DNA from: Acidimicrobiales bacterium
GTDB lineage: Bacteria > Actinomycetota > Acidimicrobiia > Acidimicrobiales > Poriferisodaliceae
DNA: 13,842 nt
Reading direction: 5' to 3'
Assembly (NCBI GenBank): GCA_020631315.1
Contig: JAHDHM010000057.1
Coordinates: forward strand, 1-13,842
The position numbers and the translations under genes were made by a program. The notes below the pieces were generated by a model. That model saw only the letters and a program-made list of their open reading frames with translations, was not told the DNA's origin and did no database searches. Of the stretch, positions 13,264 through 13,842 are shown one piece after another (within the stretch, counting starts at the first letter, position 1; each line of letters begins with the position of its first letter).

Positions 13264-13692
13264 ATGACCGCAGAGACGGAATCGGCACAGAATCCACGCA
13301 CCGGCGGCTGTTTGTGCGGCGCGGTCCGCTACCGGATCGACGGGCCGCTCGCCGACGTCCTGAACTGCCACTGCGAACGCTGCCGGCGGACGTCGGGACA
13401 CCACGTCGCTGCAGCGCGGGCACAGGTGGAGGACGTGACCGTGGACGACCGTCGAGGCTCGCTGACGTGGTACCGACCAGAGGACGACCCGTCGACCGCG
13501 TACGTGTTCTGCAACCTGTGTGGCTCGTCGTTGTTCTGGCAGACCGACACCCGTGCGAACGAGTGGTCGATGCACGCCGGCTGCCTCGACGACACGACCG
13601 GTCTCACCACCACGGCCAACTGGTTCGCCCACGAGGCCGGCAGCTACTTCCGCCTCGACCCCGACCTCGAATGCTTCGACGGCAACGGCTGA
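13264..13692 (+). CDS. GFA-like zinc-binding protein (CENP-V/GFA domain)
   Basis: Small zinc protein of 142 aa with the Cys pattern of the glutathione-dependent formaldehyde-activating domain: GGCLCGAVRY (Cys16, Cys18), NCHCERCRR (Cys35, Cys37, Cys40) and FCNLCGSSLFW (Cys83, Cys86). These seven cysteines normally hold two zinc ions. Gfa was described as speeding the joining of formaldehyde to glutathione, but most members have no proven role, and actinobacteria generally use mycothiol. ATG at 13264 is chosen because MTAETESAQN leads straight into the domain and a -10 lies 8 nt upstream; in-frame extension to 13111 would overlap the divergent gene. Its divergence from a glyoxylate aminotransferase gives only weak functional context. 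Family sure, activity unknown. Confidence 0.92.
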   Translation: MTAETESAQNPRTGGCLCGAVRYRIDGPLADVLNCHCERCRRTSGHHVAAARAQVEDVTVDDRRGSLTWYRPEDDPSTAYVFCNLCGSSLFWQTDTRANEWSMHAGCLDDTTGLTTTANWFAHEAGSYFRLDPDLECFDGNG

Positions 13693-13711
13693 ATTGTCGC
13701 AGCGGGCTCGC

Positions 13712-13724
13712 GCCACTTCGTGGC
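13712..13724. terminator. Short hairpin after the GFA-like gene
   Basis: GCCAC (13712-13716), loop TTC, GTGGC (13720-13724), 20 nt past the stop and before the convergent partial gene. The stem is short and no T-tract follows, so the call is tentative. Confidence 0.25.
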
Positions 13725-13756
13725 CCTCACCTCGCTGTTGAGGCGTTCTGCGCGCC

Positions 13757-13842
13757 CTACTCGCGGCCGGCGGAGCGGAGGACCACGTCGAACTCGAGCA
13801 GTGATGCGCCGCTCGTCATCGGCCGACCCTTGGGTGCTTCCT
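13757..13842 (-). CDS. C-terminal fragment of an unidentified gene running in from beyond the window
   Basis: On the minus strand the frame reads 27 codons, EAPKGRPMTSGASLLEFDVV then LRSAGRE, and ends in TAG at 13757-13759. It is open to the window edge, uses GC-rich third positions like its neighbours, and fills the space after a convergent gene end, so it is probably the end of a real gene. I do not recognise the family from these residues. The 64 bp between it and the GFA-like gene are non-coding. Confidence 0.5.
   Translation of the reverse strand, partial: EAPKGRPMTSGASLLEFDVVLRSAGRE

Overview
The window is very GC-rich, densely coded bacterial DNA with no RNA genes, insertion sequences, phage genes or CRISPR array that I can see. 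GTG starts, an F420-dependent luciferase-like oxidoreductase of a type common in actinobacteria, TAnnnT -10 elements and ATGs 7-8 nt behind such elements (leaderless style) point to an actinobacterium. An Acidimicrobiia relative such as Ilumatobacter is plausible, but that is inference from style, not a database match.

Layout. 1-846 (-): 3'-truncated amino-acid-type ABC transporter solute-binding lipoprotein. 989-3561 (+): probable operon of a C45-like Ntn hydrolase, an F420-dependent LLM oxidoreductase (4-nt overlap) and a YchJ/SEC-C protein. 3543-3866: an array of about 32-bp hairpin repeats starting inside the ychJ-like gene, then about 215 bp of non-coding DNA. 3867-4916 (+): ornithine cyclodeaminase/mu-crystallin family protein, overlapping by 8 bp the convergent GlpD-like FAD enzyme (4909-6519, -). 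6574-7512 (+): short-chain dehydrogenase whose last 17 codons plus stop are repeated twice more in frame downstream. 7642-8667 (-): HSL-type alpha/beta hydrolase. 8791-9867 (+): class II fructose-bisphosphate aldolase, apparently leaderless. 9907-10953 (-): YeiH-family membrane protein, divergent from a LysR regulator (11076-11996, +) across a dyad-rich control region. 12018-13238 (-): class V aminotransferase, divergent from a GFA-like zinc protein (13264-13692, +) through overlapping -10 elements. 13757-13842 (-): the last codons of an unidentified gene.

How the genes fit together. Transcription direction flips often and the genes look like ordinary metabolic chromosome content: amino-acid and acyl/amide metabolism, glycerol-3-phosphate-like oxidation, glycolysis, glyoxylate transamination, export. 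Only three pairings carry functional weight: the translationally coupled hydrolase and F420 oxidoreductase, YeiH with its divergent LysR regulator, and the two divergent pairs that share a GACGCTACC promoter element. I find no clear new multigene system. The most unusual features are at gene ends: two separate repeat arrays that begin inside the last codons of a gene. In the second (7459-7638), 63-bp units keep frame and stop codon, and the third unit differs from the others only by synonymous changes.
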